A stretch of DNA of 64,000 bases from Palsa-892 sp035556215 (GCA_035556215.1 DATMFI010000013.1:1-64000); one strand, 5' to 3'. Shown: positions 8,254 through 18,381, numbered from the stretch's first letter. Notes: a model not told the origin generated them from the letters alone. Numbers and translations are program-made.

Positions 8254-8462
8254 CGAGCGGAACCTTTCATTGCTGAAACTTATTCTTCAATACGCTTGCC
8301 GCTAACAGGCAGCAACTCGCCCGCCTTGCGGAATCAATCTGCGATTGCCTCACGGCGTTGCACAGCAATTCCTAGTCTATAGCGCGTAGGTTGTACACGG
8401 CTCAAAATCGCTTCGGCACCAGCAGCGCAAACCTGTACGCATGCTGGATCGGGGGCGAAAGA

Positions 8463-9197
8463 ATGATCCGGGGCGCGGCCAGAATTGTGGCCTTGGCGGC
8501 GGTATTAATCTGCCCCGCTCTTCCCTTTCACTTGCATGCCGACGAGCTGGTTGCACCGGTGCCGAGCCGCGCTTTCGTTTTCGGCGGTGTCGATGCCTCC
8601 CGCAATTCCACCTTCGCCTGGGCAGGCGCAACCGCGATTCCGTTCGGCACGCTTGTCGAGGACGGCCTTCGGCTACGCGCCATGGGCGGCTTCGGAGGAT
8701 ACACATATCGGACATCGGCCACCCCCGGCGGCCGGAACAGCGGCACGATCTCGAGCGGCGAGCTGATGGCGGGCTATCACAAGTCGTTTGGAGCCACGGT
8801 TGTGACCGGTTATCTCGGCCTCGATGTGAAGCGCTACAGCCTGCAGGATGCCGATCCAGCCAATCAGGAAACCGGCACGCATGCCGGCATCAAGGCCGCG
8901 ATCGAACTTTATACGCGAACGGCCGCAAGCTGGTTCATGACGGCTTACGGCAATGTCTCCAGCGTGTTCGGCAATTATAGCGCGCGCGCTGCTCTCCATC
9001 ACGAGATCGCGCCGGGCTTCGCGCTCGGCGTCGAGGGCGCCCTCATCGGCGACCGGCGTTACGACGAACAACGCGCCGGTCTCGTTGCAACGCTCACGCT
9101 TCCGAAAAGCAGTTTGACGATGGCCGGCGGGGTCGCGACCAGCGCCGATAACGGCACCGGTGCCTACACGACGATTTCGCTTTACGCGCCCTTCTGA
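8463..9197 (+). CDS. BcsS-like outer-membrane beta-barrel protein
   Basis: 244 residues with a signal peptide (MIRGAARIVALAAVLICPALPF, cut near residue 30) followed by alternating beta strands of an outer-membrane barrel. FVFGGVDASRN, FAWAGATAIPFG, ELMAGYHKSFG and GVEGALIGDRRYDEQRAG match the cellulose biosynthesis BcsS family. ATG 8463 is preferred over 8391 because it begins the signal peptide and follows GGGGGCGAAAG. No bcsA/B or other cellulose genes lie in the window, so a role in cellulose export is only by family. Its 3' end overlaps the convergent molybdopterin gene by 16 bases. Confidence 0.7.
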   Translation: MIRGAARIVALAAVLICPALPFHLHADELVAPVPSRAFVFGGVDASRNSTFAWAGATAIPFGTLVEDGLRLRAMGGFGGYTYRTSATPGGRNSGTISSGELMAGYHKSFGATVVTGYLGLDVKRYSLQDADPANQETGTHAGIKAAIELYTRTAASWFMTAYGNVSSVFGNYSARAALHHEIAPGFALGVEGALIGDRRYDEQRAGLVATLTLPKSSLTMAGGVATSADNGTGAYTTISLYAPF

Positions 9198-10210
9198 GCG
9201 GCGATGCGCAACGAAAGGTTTTCCTGCTCCTGCGGGCGCGCGCCCGCTTCGAGCAGCAATCCGCCGACGCCGAGCGTCGTGACGTCGTCACGCGTGATCG
9301 GCAACGCCGTCAGCAAACGGGCAAGCACACGGTCGAAGCCGCTTGGCTTGGCGCTGCGCGCGCAACCGGGCGCGCCGATCACCGGCACACCATCGACGCG
9401 GCCGATCAGCATGAGATTGCCCGGATCGACCGGCACGCCGAAATGTTCGATCTTGCCGCCGGCCCGCGTAAGCGCCGAGGGCACGATATCGCGCCGATCC
9501 GCAATTGCCGTAGCGCCCAGTATGATGACCAGCTCCGCGCCGCTTTTGATCGCCGTGCCGATACACTTCGCGATCTCATCCGGCGCATGGGGCACGCGCT
9601 GCTCGGAGCAGATGGCCGCGCCAGCCGGTTGCAGGCGCGCTTCCGTGACGCGCAGCGTTTTGTCGATGACCTTTTCGGAAAGACCGGGCAAGCGCGTCGA
9701 GATCAACGCCACCGATTTCACCGTGTAAGGCGTGATGGCGAGAACCGGCCTCGCCACCGCGAGCGCCTTGCGCAGCACGTCTTCATGAATCGCAAACGGG
9801 ATGATTTTGATGGTGCCGACCACCTCGCCCGCCAGCACCGGCTGAAACGGAAAACGGGTGGCGAATGTCACCGCTTCATGCACGGCATTCAACTGATCGA
9901 CGCCCGCACGGTCGATGGCCACGATACCGGGCCGGACAGCGCGAAGATTGGAGCGCCCGGTGAAAGCCGCCTCGACCTCGATCTCGTCACCGGCAATCGC
10001 GTTTGCGAGCGCCGTCGCCGCTTCGTCTTCACCCACGTCACCCGGCTCCAGCCGGGCGGTCATGATCTCGAAAATACCGGCCGTATGGAGAGCGACAAGA
10101 TCCTCGCGCGAAATTGCCGCGCCTTTACGCACTAACCTGTCGCGCGTGCGGACCGAATGGACGGCGATCGCACCAAGCGCTTCCGGGAGGGGTGTCAAAC
10201 CGAATTTCAT
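9182..10210 (-). CDS. MoeA/MoaB-like molybdopterin-binding protein
   Basis: 342 residues from ATG 10210 (MKFGLTPLPEALGAI), the usual start of this family; a longer GTG reading to 10270 is possible. The C-terminal half contains the MoCF-biosynthesis fold, with ELVIILGATAIADRRDIVPSAL, GGKIEHFGVPVDPGNLMLIG and GVPVIGAPGCARS holding the Gly/Asp/Pro pterin-binding loops. Such proteins accompany molybdenum hydroxylases and may act in cofactor insertion or modification. No molybdoenzyme is in the window. The gene is monocistronic and convergent with the BcsS-like gene. Confidence 0.8.
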   Translation of the reverse strand: MKFGLTPLPEALGAIAVHSVRTRDRLVRKGAAISREDLVALHTAGIFEIMTARLEPGDVGEDEAATALANAIAGDEIEVEAAFTGRSNLRAVRPGIVAIDRAGVDQLNAVHEAVTFATRFPFQPVLAGEVVGTIKIIPFAIHEDVLRKALAVARPVLAITPYTVKSVALISTRLPGLSEKVIDKTLRVTEARLQPAGAAICSEQRVPHAPDEIAKCIGTAIKSGAELVIILGATAIADRRDIVPSALTRAGGKIEHFGVPVDPGNLMLIGRVDGVPVIGAPGCARSAKPSGFDRVLARLLTALPITRDDVTTLGVGGLLLEAGARPQEQENLSLRIAAQKGA

Positions 10211-10329
10211 GCGGCGGACGCTATCACGGACTTCTTCGCGAGCAAACCGTGTGGCGATATAATCAGGCACCGAACGGCTTGCCGTTTACCAAGCCGGCCG
10301 CTCACAACGGCAACAAACGAGGAAGCTCC

Positions 10330-11106
10330 ATGCCCACGATTGATGCACCCGGCTGCAAGATCAACGTTGAAATCGACGGCGCGCCGGGCGCTCCCCCGCT
10401 CGTCATATCGAACTCCCTAGGCACAAACCTGCATATGTGGGACGAACTGGCCGAGGCTTTGTCCAAACGGTATCGAGTCATTCGTTACGATCAGCGCGGG
10501 CATGGCAAGTCCGGCGCACCGAAGGGCCCCTACACTGTCGATCAGCTCGGCCGCGACGTGCTCGCGATCCTCGATCATCTCGAGATCAAGAAAACGCATT
10601 TCCTCGGCCTCTCGATGGGCGGCACGACCGGCATGTGGCTCGCCTGCAATGCGCCGGCGCGCTTTGAGAAAGTCATTCTTGCCAACACCGGCGCCCGCAT
10701 CGGCACCCAGGACATCTGGAACGCGCGCATCACGACCGTGCTCGACAAGGGCATGAAGGCTTTGACGGGCGCGACGCTCGAGCGCTGGTTCTCGAAAAAA
10801 TTCCGCGACGCCAAACCGCCGGTGATCGAGAAGGTGCGCAACATGCTGCTGACGACGCCGAAGCATGGCTATGCCGGCTGCTCGGCCGCGATCCGGGATG
10901 CCGATTTTCGCTGGGCCATCGGCGGCGTGAAATTGCCAACCCTCGTGATCGCCGGCAGCCTCGATCCGGCCACGCCGCCGGAGGGCGGCGAGTTTATCGC
11001 GCAACGCATCTCGCGCGCGAAACTCGTCACCCTCGAAGCCGCGCACCTCTCCAATCTCGAGCAGAGCGGACAGTTCACCCGCGCCGTCGAGGATTTCCTC
11101 GCCTGA
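10330..11106 (+). CDS. alpha/beta hydrolase, 3-oxoadipate enol-lactonase-like
   Basis: 258 residues, the usual length of PcaD. Catalytic residues are visible: nucleophile elbow GLSMGG (Ser95), Asp212 in IAGSLDPATPP and His239 in AAHLSN. The oxyanion region is NSLGTN, and RYDQRGHGKS follows strand 4. PcaD hydrolyses 3-oxoadipate enol-lactone in the protocatechuate branch of the beta-ketoadipate pathway. No other pca gene is near, so a general esterase role is possible. GGAAGCTCC precedes ATG 10330, favouring it over upstream in-frame starts. A strong terminator follows. Confidence 0.75.
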   Translation: MPTIDAPGCKINVEIDGAPGAPPLVISNSLGTNLHMWDELAEALSKRYRVIRYDQRGHGKSGAPKGPYTVDQLGRDVLAILDHLEIKKTHFLGLSMGGTTGMWLACNAPARFEKVILANTGARIGTQDIWNARITTVLDKGMKALTGATLERWFSKKFRDAKPPVIEKVRNMLLTTPKHGYAGCSAAIRDADFRWAIGGVKLPTLVIAGSLDPATPPEGGEFIAQRISRAKLVTLEAAHLSNLEQSGQFTRAVEDFLA

Positions 11107-11126
11107 GCTTTTCCCGGATCCGAAAT

Positions 11127-11154
11127 AAAAATGGGCCCACGCGGGGCCCATTTT
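11127..11154. terminator. bidirectional intrinsic terminator
   Basis: AAAATGGGCCC pairs with GGGCCCATTTT around a six-base loop, with T-runs in both directions. It separates the convergent hydrolase and Bug receptor genes. Confidence 0.85.
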
Positions 11155-11175
11155 CTGTTTCGTTATGCAAAGCGA

Positions 11176-12153
11176 TCAGTCGATCGAAACACCGCTTTTC
11201 TTGATCGGCTCGGCCCACTTGACGATTTCATCCTTGAGGAATTGGCCAAGATAAGCGGAGGTCGCACGGTCGTTGGACACGACTTCCGCGCCCAACCGCG
11301 CGAGATGCTCTTTGACCGAAGGCGTGTTCATCGCCTGGACGATCGCATCGTTCAGCGTCTTGACGACATTGGCAGGCGCGCCCTTCGGCAGGAAGACCGC
11401 GCTCCACGTATAGGCTTCCATGCCCTTCACGCCTTGCTCAAGCGCGGTCGGCACGTTCGGCAAGGCCGGCGAGCGCTGCTTGGTCATGATCGCAATCGCG
11501 TTCACCTTGCCGCCGTCGATCTGCGGTTTTGCCGTATTGAGGATGTCGCAGAGGAAGTCGATCTGCCCGGCCAGGAGATCCTGCATCGCCGGTCCCGTTC
11601 CCTTGTAGGGAACGTGAACGATGTCGGTGCCCATCACCGAGTTCGCGACGACGCAGCCAAGATGCGTCGCCGAACCGGCGCCGGCCGAGCCGTACGACAT
11701 CTTGCTCTGATTGGCTTTGGCGTAGGCGATGAATTCCTGCAGGTTCTTCGCCGGGAGATTCTTTTTGGTGATGATGACGATCGGCGTCTCGGCGATCAAC
11801 GCAACCGGCGTGAACTCCGTCACGGAATTATAAGCCGGCTTTTTATACAGCGTCTGATTCTGTGCGTGCGTACCGACGCTCGCGAGCAGGAAAGTGTAAC
11901 CGTCGGGCGCCGCGCGCATCGCCTGCACCGAACCGATCATGCCGCCCGCGCCGCCGACGTTTTCGACGATCACTTGCTGCTTGAGAATCTCGCTCATCCG
12001 CTGCGCAATGATACGGCCGATGCCGTCTTGCGGACCGCCGGCTGCGAACGGAACAATCAAGGTCATCTGACGGTTGGGAAAATCCTGCGCCACCACCGGG
12101 CCCGCGAAGGCGAACACAGCTACAAACGCACTCAAAACGAGCTTTTTCAGCAT
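11176..12153 (-). CDS. Bug-family (TctC) periplasmic solute receptor
   Basis: 325 residues. The signal peptide ends at AFAGPVVAQ. The mature part has the Bug/TctC pattern: NRQMTLIVPFAAGGPQDGIGRI, VIVENVGGAGG, APDGYTFLLAS, and HVPYKGTGPAMQDLLAGQIDF, which line the carboxylate-binding cleft. These receptors bind dicarboxylates, aromatic acids or amino acids for TctAB-type transport. No tctA or tctB is nearby, as is common for Bug proteins. GGAGGG six bases upstream supports ATG 12153 over the ATG at 12165. It is divergent from the liv operon. Confidence 0.87.
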   Translation of the reverse strand: MLKKLVLSAFVAVFAFAGPVVAQDFPNRQMTLIVPFAAGGPQDGIGRIIAQRMSEILKQQVIVENVGGAGGMIGSVQAMRAAPDGYTFLLASVGTHAQNQTLYKKPAYNSVTEFTPVALIAETPIVIITKKNLPAKNLQEFIAYAKANQSKMSYGSAGAGSATHLGCVVANSVMGTDIVHVPYKGTGPAMQDLLAGQIDFLCDILNTAKPQIDGGKVNAIAIMTKQRSPALPNVPTALEQGVKGMEAYTWSAVFLPKGAPANVVKTLNDAIVQAMNTPSVKEHLARLGAEVVSNDRATSAYLGQFLKDEIVKWAEPIKKSGVSID

Positions 12154-12243
12154 CCATCCCTCCATTGGAAAAGCGCCAACAGCTTAACTCTTTTCTTGAA
12201 ACAGCATAAGGCTGTCGGCATTCTAGCGGCGGATGGGGATGGC

Positions 12244-13158
<915 letters not shown>

Positions 13159-13169
13159 ATGAGATTCCG

Positions 13170-14492
13170 GTGCAGGATCATGCCGAAAGCAACGCACGCA
13201 AATCACGCCTCGACTTCAGCGGCGCGCTGAAGGACGCTTTCGTCGCGGCGCTCGTCGCCTTCGGATTGTTCTCGCTGATGCTCGGCGTCGTGACGAAAAC
13301 GGGCTCGAGCGGCACGCTCACCGTGAGCCCCCGCCCCGGCCTGCTCGCGGGATCGGTTGCGATTGTATTCGCCGGGCGCTTCCTGATCGCGCTGCTCGCG
13401 CGCTACCGCGGCGGGCATCACGCAAAACCGATTTTGTCGCCGCATGCACGTGACGCGATTCAAAAGCTGGAGCGCTTCGCCGCGCCCTTGCTGCTGCTGT
13501 TCGCGCTGCTCGTGCCGGTGCTGTTCTTCTCGAACCGCTATCTGCTCGATCTCGGCATCCTCGTGCTCACCTACACGATGCTCGCCTGGGGCCTGAACAT
13601 CGTCGTCGGCCTCGCGGGACTGCTCGATCTCGGTTACGTCGCGTTCTACGCGGTCGGCGCCTACTCCTACGCGCTGCTTGCCAAGAATTTCGGCTTCTCG
13701 TTCTGGCTCTGCCTGCCGCTCGCCGGCATCCTTGCCGCCTTCTGGGGCATTCTGCTCGGCTTTCCGGTGTTGCGATTGCGCGGCGATTATCTCGCCATCG
13801 TCACCCTCGCCTTCGGCGAAATCATCCGCCTCGTGCTCATCAACTGGCAGGATTTCACCGGCGGCCCCAACGGCATCTCCGGCATTCCGCGCCCGAGTTT
13901 TTTCGGCATCCCGTTCAACAACGAACCGGGTGGCTTCGCCGCACTGTTCAATCTCGAATTCACGCCGACGCATCGCGTGGTGTTCTTATATTATGTCATT
14001 CTGGTGCTTGCGCTGATTACTTGCCTCGTCACGATCCGCCTGCGCCAGCTTCCCATCGGCCGCGCCTGGGAAGCCCTGCGCGAAGACGAGATCGCCTGCC
14101 GCTCGCTCGGCATCAACACGACAAATACCAAACTCACCGCATTCGCGACCGGCGCGCTGTTCGCCGGTTTCGCCGGCTCGTTCTTCGCGACCCGCCAGGG
14201 TTTCATCAGCCCCGAATCTTTCGTCTTCATGGAATCGGCGCTGGTGCTGGCCATCGTCGTGCTCGGCGGCATGGGCTCGCAGCTCGGTGTCGCCATCGCG
14301 GCGCTCGCCATGATCGGCGGCTTCGAGCTGTTCCGCAATTTCGAGCAGTTCCGCATGCTCGTCTTCGGCGCGGCCATGGTCGGCATCATGGTCTGGCGGC
14401 CGCGCGGGCTTGTCGCAACGCGAACGCCCTCGGTTTCGCTGGAGAGTAAAAAGGCGATCCCCGCCTCCATTATCGAGGAGGCGCGCCAGTGA
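13170..14492 (+). CDS. livM: branched-chain amino acid ABC permease LivM
   Basis: 440 residues from GTG 13170. It has an extra N-terminal region with two helices (about 20-75), then the LivM core with NRYLLDLGILVLTYTMLAWGLNIVVGLAGLLDLGYVAFYAVGAY, and the coupling loop EALREDEIACRSLGINTTNTKL. The extension is common in proteobacterial LivM. The gap to livH is 11 bases, and livG overlaps the stop (GTGA). The start is the least certain part; no ATG gives the full first helix. Confidence 0.9.
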   Translation: MQDHAESNARKSRLDFSGALKDAFVAALVAFGLFSLMLGVVTKTGSSGTLTVSPRPGLLAGSVAIVFAGRFLIALLARYRGGHHAKPILSPHARDAIQKLERFAAPLLLLFALLVPVLFFSNRYLLDLGILVLTYTMLAWGLNIVVGLAGLLDLGYVAFYAVGAYSYALLAKNFGFSFWLCLPLAGILAAFWGILLGFPVLRLRGDYLAIVTLAFGEIIRLVLINWQDFTGGPNGISGIPRPSFFGIPFNNEPGGFAALFNLEFTPTHRVVFLYYVILVLALITCLVTIRLRQLPIGRAWEALREDEIACRSLGINTTNTKLTAFATGALFAGFAGSFFATRQGFISPESFVFMESALVLAIVVLGGMGSQLGVAIAALAMIGGFELFRNFEQFRMLVFGAAMVGIMVWRPRGLVATRTPSVSLESKKAIPASIIEEARQ

Positions 14493-15307
14493 ATTCCGCG
14501 CCCGACCTCATCCTCGATGTCCAGCATCTCACGATGCGCTTCGGCGGTCTTGTCGCGGTCAGCGACCTTTCATTCACCGCCGAGCGCGGCAAGATCACCG
14601 CGATCATCGGTCCGAATGGCGCCGGGAAAACGACGCTGTTCAACTGCATCACCGGCTTCTACCAGCCGACCGAGGGAATGCTCACCCTCACCCGCGACGA
14701 CAATCGAAAATTTCTGCTAGAGCGGCTGCCGGAATTCAAAATCGCCAAGCAGGCGCGCGTCGCGCGCACCTTCCAGAATATTCGCCTCTTTCCCGGCATG
14801 ACGGCGCTCGAGAACCTGCTCATTGCGCAACATAACCGGCTGATGAAGGCGTCGGGCTTCACGCTGCTCGGCCTGATCGGCTGGTGGAGCTATCGCGAAG
14901 CGCAAAAGGAGGCGATCGATCGCGCCCGCTTCTGGCTGGACCGTGTCGGCCTGCTCGATCGCGCCGACGACCCGGCCGGCGCGCTGGCCTATGGCCAGCA
15001 GCGGCGGCTCGAAATCGCCCGCGCGATGTGCGCGGAACCCGTGCTGCTCTGCCTCGATGAGCCGGCCGCCGGCCTCAACCCGCGCGAGGCGCAGCAGCTC
15101 AACAAATTTCTCCTCGACCTGCGCGCCGAAACCAACACATCCATTCTGCTGATCGAGCACCACATGCGCGTGGTAATGGAAATCTCCGATCACATCGTCG
15201 TCCTCGATTACGGCCGGAAGATCGCCGAAGGCGCGCCCGCGGCGATCAAGAACGATCCGAAAGTCATTGCCGCCTATCTCGGCGTCGAAGCACAGGAAGT
15301 CGCCTGA
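14489..15307 (+). CDS. livG: branched-chain amino acid ABC ATPase LivG
   Basis: 272 residues with Walker A GPNGAGKTT (41-49), signature LAYGQQR (166-172) and Walker B LLCLDEPAAGLNP (186-198). The AYGQQR signature and the insert GFTLLGLIGWWSYREAQKE are LivG-specific. It forms the ATPase heterodimer with LivF. It starts at GTG overlapping the livM stop by four bases, with GAGGAG upstream at 14476-14481. Confidence 0.93.
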   Translation: MNSAPDLILDVQHLTMRFGGLVAVSDLSFTAERGKITAIIGPNGAGKTTLFNCITGFYQPTEGMLTLTRDDNRKFLLERLPEFKIAKQARVARTFQNIRLFPGMTALENLLIAQHNRLMKASGFTLLGLIGWWSYREAQKEAIDRARFWLDRVGLLDRADDPAGALAYGQQRRLEIARAMCAEPVLLCLDEPAAGLNPREAQQLNKFLLDLRAETNTSILLIEHHMRVVMEISDHIVVLDYGRKIAEGAPAAIKNDPKVIAAYLGVEAQEVA

Positions 15308-16026
15308 TGCCCGCGCCGCTGCTCAAGATCGAGGGAGTGAAGACCTCCTATGGCAATATCCCCGCGCTGAACGGCGTCGATCTCGAAGTCCGGGAGGGCG
15401 AGATCGTCAGCCTCATCGGCGCGAACGGCGCGGGCAAATCGACGCTGATGATGACGATCTGCGGCGACCCGCGCGCCCGCGAAGGCCGTATCATTTTCGA
15501 CGGCCAGGACATCACGCACTGGCCGACCCACGAAATCGTCCATAGCCGGATCGCGCAATCGCCGGAGGGCCGCCGGATCTTCCCGCGCATGACCGTGTAC
15601 GAGAATCTTCAAATGGGCGCGACGATCGACGGCCTCCGCAATTTCGACCACGACGTCCGCCGCGTCTTCGATCTGTTTCCCATTCTGGAAAAGCGCCAAA
15701 GCCAGCGCGGCGGCACGTTGTCGGGCGGCGAACAGCAGATGCTTTCGATCGGCCGCGCGCTCATGAGCCGCCCTCGCCTCCTGCTGCTCGACGAACCTTC
15801 GCTCGGACTCGCGCCGCTGATCGTCAAGCAGATCTTCGGCGCGATCCGCGATCTCAACGAAAAAGAAGGACTGACCGTCTTTCTCGTCGAGCAAAATGCG
15901 TTCCATGCCCTGAAGCTTGCCCACCGCGGCTACGTGCTGGTGAACGGTGCGGTAACGATGACAGGCTCCGGACAGGAACTGCTCGCGAAGCCGGAAGTCC
16001 GCAGCGCCTATCTCGAGGGCAACTGA
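15307..16026 (+). CDS. livF: branched-chain amino acid ABC ATPase LivF
   Basis: 239 residues with Walker A GANGAGKST (38-46), signature LSGGEQQ (138-144) and Walker B LLLLDEPSLGLAP (158-170); QSPEGRRIFPRMTVYENL is the LivF Q-loop region. It pairs with LivG to power LivHM. It overlaps livG by one base (TGATG) and the downstream DUF6867 gene in the same way, indicating tight translational coupling. Confidence 0.93.
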   Translation: MPAPLLKIEGVKTSYGNIPALNGVDLEVREGEIVSLIGANGAGKSTLMMTICGDPRAREGRIIFDGQDITHWPTHEIVHSRIAQSPEGRRIFPRMTVYENLQMGATIDGLRNFDHDVRRVFDLFPILEKRQSQRGGTLSGGEQQMLSIGRALMSRPRLLLLDEPSLGLAPLIVKQIFGAIRDLNEKEGLTVFLVEQNAFHALKLAHRGYVLVNGAVTMTGSGQELLAKPEVRSAYLEGN

Positions 16027-16382
16027 TGAGCTGGCTTGCCGAGATCTACGGGAAGGAATCGTTCTGGCAGGTGCTGTTCGTCACCTGCCTGATCGGCGGC
16101 GGCACCGCCTGGATCACCGGGCATACGCTTGCCAATAACTGGCGCTCGCTCGCGCAGACCGTTTTTTATCTCCTGCTGCTCGGCGCCGCCGTGCGCTTTG
16201 TTCATTTCGCGCTTTTCCAGGCCGAACTGTTTTCGTGGCCGGCCTATCTCGCGGATACCGCCTTCCTCATTTTCGTCGGCGGCATCTCGTGGCGCCTCGC
16301 GCTCGTCCAGCGTATGGTTCGGCAATATCGCTGGCTCTATGAGCGGGCCGGCCCCTTCGCCTGGCGCGAGAAGCGGCAGTAA
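16026..16382 (+). CDS. DUF6867 small membrane protein of the liv operon
   Basis: 118 residues with three to four membrane helices (about 15-35, 43-63, 70-92) and a basic C-terminal tail ending ERAGPFAWREKRQ. It lies between livF and livK and overlaps livF by one base (TGATG), so it is translated with the ATPase. Proteins of this type recur in liv operons of Hyphomicrobiales and are annotated DUF6867, without known function. Position suggests an accessory of the transporter. Family assignment is from memory of its context and composition. Confidence 0.75.
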   Translation: MSWLAEIYGKESFWQVLFVTCLIGGGTAWITGHTLANNWRSLAQTVFYLLLLGAAVRFVHFALFQAELFSWPAYLADTAFLIFVGGISWRLALVQRMVRQYRWLYERAGPFAWREKRQ

Positions 16383-16500
16383 AACGCTAAAAGCTGAGCC
16401 GTTTTTTCAAGTGACTTCGCCGGAAATCCAGCCAAAATGCCGCCCATCCGGTAGCAAGAGCCAAACCACTAAACCCCAATCCCCGGGAGGAAAACCGAAC

Positions 16501-17598
16501 ATGAGAAAAACTTGGTTGGCAGCCTTTGCGCTCGCAGCCTTCGCCGCGCAAGGCGCCTATGCACAGGATGTGACGGTCGCCGTCGTCGGGCCGATGACGG
16601 GAAGCGAAGCCGTATTCGGCCGCCAGTTGCGCGACGGCGCCGAACTTGCCGTCGCCGACATCAACGCGGCCGGCGGCGTGCTCGGCCGCAAGCTGAAGCT
16701 CGAAATCGGCGACGATCAGTGCGACCCCAAGCAGGCGCGCTCGGTGGCCGAAAAGGTCGCCTCCTCGAAGATTCCGTTCGTTGCCGGTCACTACTGCTCG
16801 TCGTCGTCGATCCCGGCATCCGACGCCTATAACGAAGGCAATGTCCTGCAGATCACGCCGGCCTCGACCAACCCCACGTTCACCGAGCGCGGCTTGTGGA
16901 ACGTCTTCCGCGTTTGCGGACGCGACGACCAGCAAGGCGCGGTCGCCGGCGAATATCTCGCCAAGACCTACAAGGGCAAGAACATCGCGATCCTCAACGA
17001 CAAGAGCACTTACGGCAAGGGCCTTGCCGACGAGACCAAGAAGGCGCTGAACAAGGCAGGCGTGCAGGAAAAGATGTTCGAGTCCTACACCAAGGGCGAC
17101 AAGGACTTTAACGCCCTCGTCTCCCGCATGAAGGCAGCCGGCATCGATGTCGTTTACATCGGCGGTTATCAGCAGGAAGCCGGCCTCATCCTGCGCCAGA
17201 TGCGCGATCAGGGCATGAAGACGGTGCTGATGGCCGGCGACGCGCTCGCGGATAAAGAATTCGCGGCGATCACCGGCACGCTCGGCGAGGGCTCGCTGAT
17301 GACCTTCGGTCCCGATCCGCGCAAGCGCGCGACGGCGAAGGACATCGTCGCGAAGTTCAAGGCCAAGGGCATCGATCCGGAAGGCTATACGCTCTACACC
17401 TACGCCGCTTTCCAGATCTGGTCGCAGGCCGCGACTAAAGCCGGCACCACCGACCCGAAGAAGGTCGCCGAAACGATCCGTGCCGGCACCTGGAATACCG
17501 TGCTTGGCCCTATCTCCTACGACAAGAAGGGCGACATCACCGCGCTCGACTACGTCATCTACGTATGGAAGGGCGACGGCACGTATTCGGAAATGTAA
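16501..17598 (+). CDS. livK: branched-chain amino acid-binding protein LivK/BraC
   Basis: 365 residues. The signal peptide MRKTWLAAFALAAFAAQGAYA is cut before QD. The mature protein has the type-I periplasmic fold of Leu/Ile/Val-binding proteins: VGPMTGSEAVFGRQLRDGAELA, the two-cysteine region DDQCDPKQARSVAEK and HYCSSSSIPAS, and ILNDKSTYGKGLADE. It delivers branched-chain (or related) amino acids to LivHM. GGGAGGAAAA upstream marks ATG 16501. The 118-base gap after DUF6867 and a strong ribosome site fit higher expression of the binding protein. A terminator follows. Confidence 0.93.
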   Translation: MRKTWLAAFALAAFAAQGAYAQDVTVAVVGPMTGSEAVFGRQLRDGAELAVADINAAGGVLGRKLKLEIGDDQCDPKQARSVAEKVASSKIPFVAGHYCSSSSIPASDAYNEGNVLQITPASTNPTFTERGLWNVFRVCGRDDQQGAVAGEYLAKTYKGKNIAILNDKSTYGKGLADETKKALNKAGVQEKMFESYTKGDKDFNALVSRMKAAGIDVVYIGGYQQEAGLILRQMRDQGMKTVLMAGDALADKEFAAITGTLGEGSLMTFGPDPRKRATAKDIVAKFKAKGIDPEGYTLYTYAAFQIWSQAATKAGTTDPKKVAETIRAGTWNTVLGPISYDKKGDITALDYVIYVWKGDGTYSEM

Positions 17599-17618
17599 GG
17601 GAACATTCCGTGCAAACG

Positions 17619-17646
17619 AAAAGCCCGCCTCGGAAGGCGGGCTTTT
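17619..17646. terminator. bidirectional intrinsic terminator (livK/ccdA)
   Basis: AAAAGCCCGCCT pairs with AGGCGGGCTTTT around CGGA, with T-runs on both strands. It ends the liv operon; the T-run meets the stop codon of convergent ccdA. Confidence 0.9.
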
Positions 17647-18381
17647 TTATCCGAAGCGCGACAGCGCCGGAAAATTCTCCAGCATCCAGTAGCTCGCCTG
17701 GCTGATCCAGCCGCCGAGAAACGCGATGCCGGTAAGGACGAGCAGCCCGCCCATGATCCGCTCGACATAGCGAAGACGGCTGCGCATCTTGCTGAGGAGG
17801 CCGATGAACTGCCGCAGCGCAAATGCCGCAAGCAGAAATGGGATGCCAAGACCCAGCGAATAAACCGCGAGCAACGTCGCGCCGCGCGTAACGCTTGCTT
17901 CCGATGCCGCCACCGCAAGGATCGCCGCGAGCACCGGCCCGATGCACGGCGTCCAGCCAAAGGCGAAAGCGAGGCCCATGACATAGGCGCTCCACAGCCC
18001 GGCGGGCCTCTCGTCCACCTGAATGCGCGCCGTCCGGCTCATGAATGCGAACTCGTAAACGCCGAGGAAGTGCAGCCCCATCAGGATGACGGCGACGCCC
18101 GCCACCGTCGAAAGCACCGCCGAATACTGACGCAGCAAATCGCCGATCGCGGATGCGCTCGCGCCGAGCGCCACGAATACCGTGCTGAAGCCGAGCACAA
18201 ACAGAAAAGCCGTCGCAAGCTCTTTGCGCTCCACCAGCGGCCCCGGCTCTCGCGCCATCAGATGGTCGAAGGTCGATCCGGCGAGGAAGCACAGATACGG
18301 CGGCACCAGCGGCAGCACGCAAGGCGAAAGAAAACTGATGATGCCCGCGAGCAGTGCGGCAGGAATGGTGACGTCGGCCAT
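17647..18381 (-). CDS. ccdA: cytochrome c biogenesis protein CcdA
   Basis: 244 residues and six predicted helices. The redox pair is visible as Cys21 in FLSPCVLPLVPPY and Cys146 in FGWTPCIGPVL. CcdA passes electrons from cytoplasmic thioredoxin across the inner membrane to periplasmic thioredoxin-like proteins for heme-cysteine reduction. It stands alone here, convergent with livK and divergent from the P1 peptidase. The length and Pro-flanked cysteines are typical. Confidence 0.92.
   Translation of the reverse strand: MADVTIPAALLAGIISFLSPCVLPLVPPYLCFLAGSTFDHLMAREPGPLVERKELATAFLFVLGFSTVFVALGASASAIGDLLRQYSAVLSTVAGVAVILMGLHFLGVYEFAFMSRTARIQVDERPAGLWSAYVMGLAFAFGWTPCIGPVLAAILAVAASEASVTRGATLLAVYSLGLGIPFLLAAFALRQFIGLLSKMRSRLRYVERIMGGLLVLTGIAFLGGWISQASYWMLENFPALSRFG

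Noticed and set aside
11131..12243. N-terminal extension of LivH of about 370 codons
   Set aside because: The open frame runs antisense through the Bug receptor. LivH starts at its canonical ATG 12244.
16383..16410. Terminator between the DUF6867 gene and livK
   Set aside because: AAAACG and CGTTTT can pair but the stem is short and the loop long; livK is more simply read as part of the operon.
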